This document shows positions 61,590 through 64,000 of a DNA stretch of 64,000 nucleotides, one piece after another (positions within the stretch are counted from its first letter, which is position 1; every line of letters starts with the position of its first letter). The notes below the pieces were generated by a model that saw nothing but the letters and a program-made list of their open reading frames with translations, did no database searches and was not told where the DNA came from. Position numbers and translations under genes: made by a program. Origin of the DNA: Yponomeuta sedellus (lineage: Eukaryota > Arthropoda > Insecta > Lepidoptera > Yponomeutidae); NCBI GenBank assembly GCA_934045075.1, contig OW203726.1, positions 19,094,988 through 19,158,987 of the forward strand. Direction: 5' to 3'.

Positions 61590-62195
61590 GAAGGCTGTAA
61601 TTGCAAAGAGTTCCGACAAACAAATGTCTACCCGAGCCGAGGCGCAGCCGAAGGCGAGGGTTGAGGTTGACAGTCGGAACAAGTTGCAATGACGGTTCCG
61701 CACGTGTATTGAACGACTATTTTTAATACAGTTGCGAAAAAAATAAGATAATAATTTAATAAAGAAAAATTATTTGGAAAATGGCGCCAACCGTAAAAGA
61801 ATATAAGCAGAGATTTTTTTTTTCTTCACCCATTCTGTAGGCAAAGGGAACCAGCCAGTCTTCAGTAGGAGTTTTTTATTGATATGAAATGAAAATTAAA
61901 TTTAATGAAATGAAACCTACCCTAACTAATGCAATCAAATCATAATCTGATATTGAAACAAATAAGTAGCTTCTTTTTAGAAATATATTTGCATGAATCA
62001 TAAAAATTTCTATGATTTTTTTAGTAAAAACTTCATGGTTGGTTTTTCTTTTTAATAGACAATATTTTGACGCACGAGTGCGGGAAAGGTAAAAAAAAGC
62101 ACGAGTAAGTGTGTAATATAGCCCACATCCCGCACGCTATACGTCCCTGCAATACGCCACTTTTTGAGCAACTGTATTAAAAAGGTCTATTCCCA
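61590..62195. mobile_element. Palindromic dispersed element
   Basis: 'actatttttaatacagttgc' at about 61709 is inverted at 62166-62190 (gcaactgtattaaaaaggt), as are the 'gcacgtg'/'cacgagtg' flanks. AT-rich interior without an ORF. Confidence 0.5.
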
Positions 62196-62702
62196 GCTAT
62201 TCTGAGCTGGGCTGGTGCTTTGCTTTAAGGGAGAGTCGTCAGCTTTAGAATCTAAACAAAGATATTCAGAAGGCAAATTCCAGTACTAACAATGTGGGAA
62301 GTCGCCTATAAATAAAACGCCTGAATAGCTTAAGCTCGTTAGGTGGTGATGCAAAGTTGCTTGCGCACACAGCGCTCGCGGGGCTTCGGTACATAGCGTC
62401 CCAGTTCAATGTTCAAAGGGAGTAAATAAACAAACTTAAGCCAACTAAAAATTTGAACTCGGCAATGTCACTTTTCGGGTTTTCTCCTCAATTCAAAGGA
62501 ATAAGAAAAATAAGCGGTATAGAACAGAGGAGAGAGAACGAGTATAATTTATTTTCTTTGCTGTTGGCATTTCTTGGACACCCAATAGAAAATACATATT
62601 TTGAGGCTGAGTAGGTAATTAGAGATAGTCCAACCTGGGAGTACAAGTATCACACAACTTTGGTACCAAAATTTTCAGACTAAAATATTAAAATTATAAT
62701 AT

Positions 62703-62752
62703 ATTTTTTAAAAACCTATTTAGAGGCTAAAAAAATAAAAATAGTATAATTA
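62703..62752. mobile_element. Family T minimal remnant
   Basis: Only 'ttttttaaaaacctatttag' + 'aggctaaaa' and the terminal 'aaataaaaatagtataatta' remain; the tRNA-like core is deleted. Confidence 0.6.
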
Positions 62753-62893
62753 TAATGTAGTTAAATATTTTACAGATTTTTTTTACATAATTTTACAGAT
62801 CTCACTTCCTTTGAGGACCCCTGGAAAATTTCATATACCTATTTATCTAAGCTTTGCACCATACGTCAAATTAAGTCATCACTGTAAATATAT

Positions 62894-64000
62894 TTTGAAA
62901 TGAAATGAAATGAAAAGGTTTTATTCAAAGTAGCGCAAATACTGCGGCTTAATGAACGCAACAAGTCAAACTAGGTGTCCAATTCAAAATCTGGATCATT
63001 TGAAAAAATGGACAAAAAAACTCCAAACTTAGTCTTTTCAAATTCCTTAATTAACAGAATTTACACAGATTCTACAAAACTCGTGAATTTTACATGCTTG
63101 AATTCCAAACATCATTGTCATCTAAATAATCCTCAATATTATAGTAGCTCTTTTGGCACAAAGTGTACTTTACACATTTTTTGAACCGCGCTTCAGTCAA
63201 ACTTAATATATCTTCAAGGATTTTATTGTAGAAGCGTATACATTGCCCCATGAAGGATGTATTAACCTTTGCCAGCCTAAATCTTGGGAAAGTTTATGTT
63301 TATTTCTAGTATTTACATTGTGTTGGCTACCTGCAGTTTTAAAGTTACTAATATTTTTCCTGACATACATAATATTTTCATAGATATACTGGCTGGCAAC
63401 TGTCAGGATGTTTGTTTCTTTAAAAAATTCTCTTAACGAATCTCTACTGCCTAGCTTATAGATGAATCTGATCGCTCTTTTCTGCAAGACGAAGATGGTC
63501 TCAATGTCCGCTGCCCGTCCCCACAATAGTATGCCGTAGGACATGATACTATGGAAGTAACTAAAATAAACAAGCCTGGCAGTTGCGACGTCAGTTAGTT
63601 CCCTAATTCTTTTAACAGCATATGCTGCAGAGCTAAGCCTAATTGCCAATTTTTCTATATGAGGACCCCATTGAAGCTTTGCATCAATTGTGATACTTAG
63701 AAATACAGTCTCTTCGACAAGGTCTAGTTTGTCCCTTCCCAATATAACTTTGCTGTCAACTACTTTGACATTTGGTACAGTGAACTTTATACATTTTGTC
63801 TTTTTTGAATTTAACAATAAGTTATTAGACGTAAACCAGTTTAGTACCTGAGAAAGAGCAGCATTAGTATTGTCAAGGTCATCTTCTTGTCTCTTAATTT
63901 TGAAAATAAGTGACGTGTCATCTGCAAATAATACTATCTCCGACATATTTTGAACCATGAACGGCAAATCATTTACATTTTACGAGGAAGAGGAACGGCC
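62894..64000 (-). mobile_element. Second LINE copy, inverted, truncated by the window edge
   Basis: Begins with (TGAAA)n at 62894-62915, the reverse of the tail at 56216, and follows the 3' part of the 51-56 kb LINE at high identity to the right edge, where it corresponds to position about 55126 of the first copy. Confidence 0.9.
63203..64000 (-). pseudogene. LINE ORF2 C-terminal part, frameshifted
   Basis: Reads from PFMVQNMSEIVLFADD through the C-terminal domain. Two lesions relative to the first copy: an extra base near 63979-63983 (tatatgtaaat becomes taaaatgtaaat), which brings an immediate stop, and a 4-base loss near 63288-63292, which changes the frame after NTRNKHKL. Amino-acid differences are otherwise very few, so the insertion is young but dead. 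Confidence 0.9.

Overview
This is a eukaryotic, AT-rich, repeat-dense window that looks lepidopteran. It has spliced genes with GT-AG introns, moth/butterfly-type repeats (GGTTCCGTA elements, the 'tagtccactgctggacat' SINE, Helitron-like ends), Penelope-like retroelement pieces and CR1-group LINEs with simple-repeat tails. There are no operons, prokaryotic genes, CRISPR arrays or intact structural RNA genes. Most of the long uninterrupted ORFs are transposon genes; host coding sequence sits in many short exons and was assembled here by splice-site and phase matching.

Host gene 1 (+ strand, about 873-42230): a long chain of short exons coding for a hydrophilic protein that I do not recognise. 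The 5' block (873-8100, six exons) joins in perfect phase into a 300-residue reading frame ending in TGA. The 3' block (15540-42230, about 28 exons) is almost entirely made of symmetric phase-1 exons (two leading bases, one trailing base), ending in TAG at 42230 with AATAAA at 42488. Whether the blocks are one gene or two neighbours is unresolved. At least two exons (27207, 29382) look like alternative 3' ends. The introns are filled with nested repeats.

Host gene 2 (- strand, 60030 down to 50161): the C-terminal five exons of peroxin-7 (Pex7), the WD40 receptor for PTS2 peroxisomal import. Its first exons lie beyond the right edge. It is tail-to-tail with gene 1. Its introns hold an amplified array of partial exon copies (58900-59640) and a near-complete CR1-group LINE (ORF1 51384-53192, ORF2 to 56038). 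A degraded copy of its last exon sits downstream at 48790-48906.

Mobile DNA: an apparently intact DDE transposon with a SWIM zinc-finger transposase (about 35230-38100) inside a gene 1 intron; a second, frameshifted copy of the LINE in inverted orientation at the right edge; Penelope-like GIY-YIG remains (3344-3813); a Gypsy-type gag remnant (47845-48065); RTE-like reverse transcriptase tails; a 5S-rRNA-derived SINE family (at least eleven copies); a tRNA-related fold-back family (at least ten copies); several MITEs, Helitron-like ends and an unusual number of perfect short hairpins. Stretches not listed below (for example 9140-9950, 30350-30900, 38600-39980, 61340-61580) hold no gene or recognisable element that I can see.
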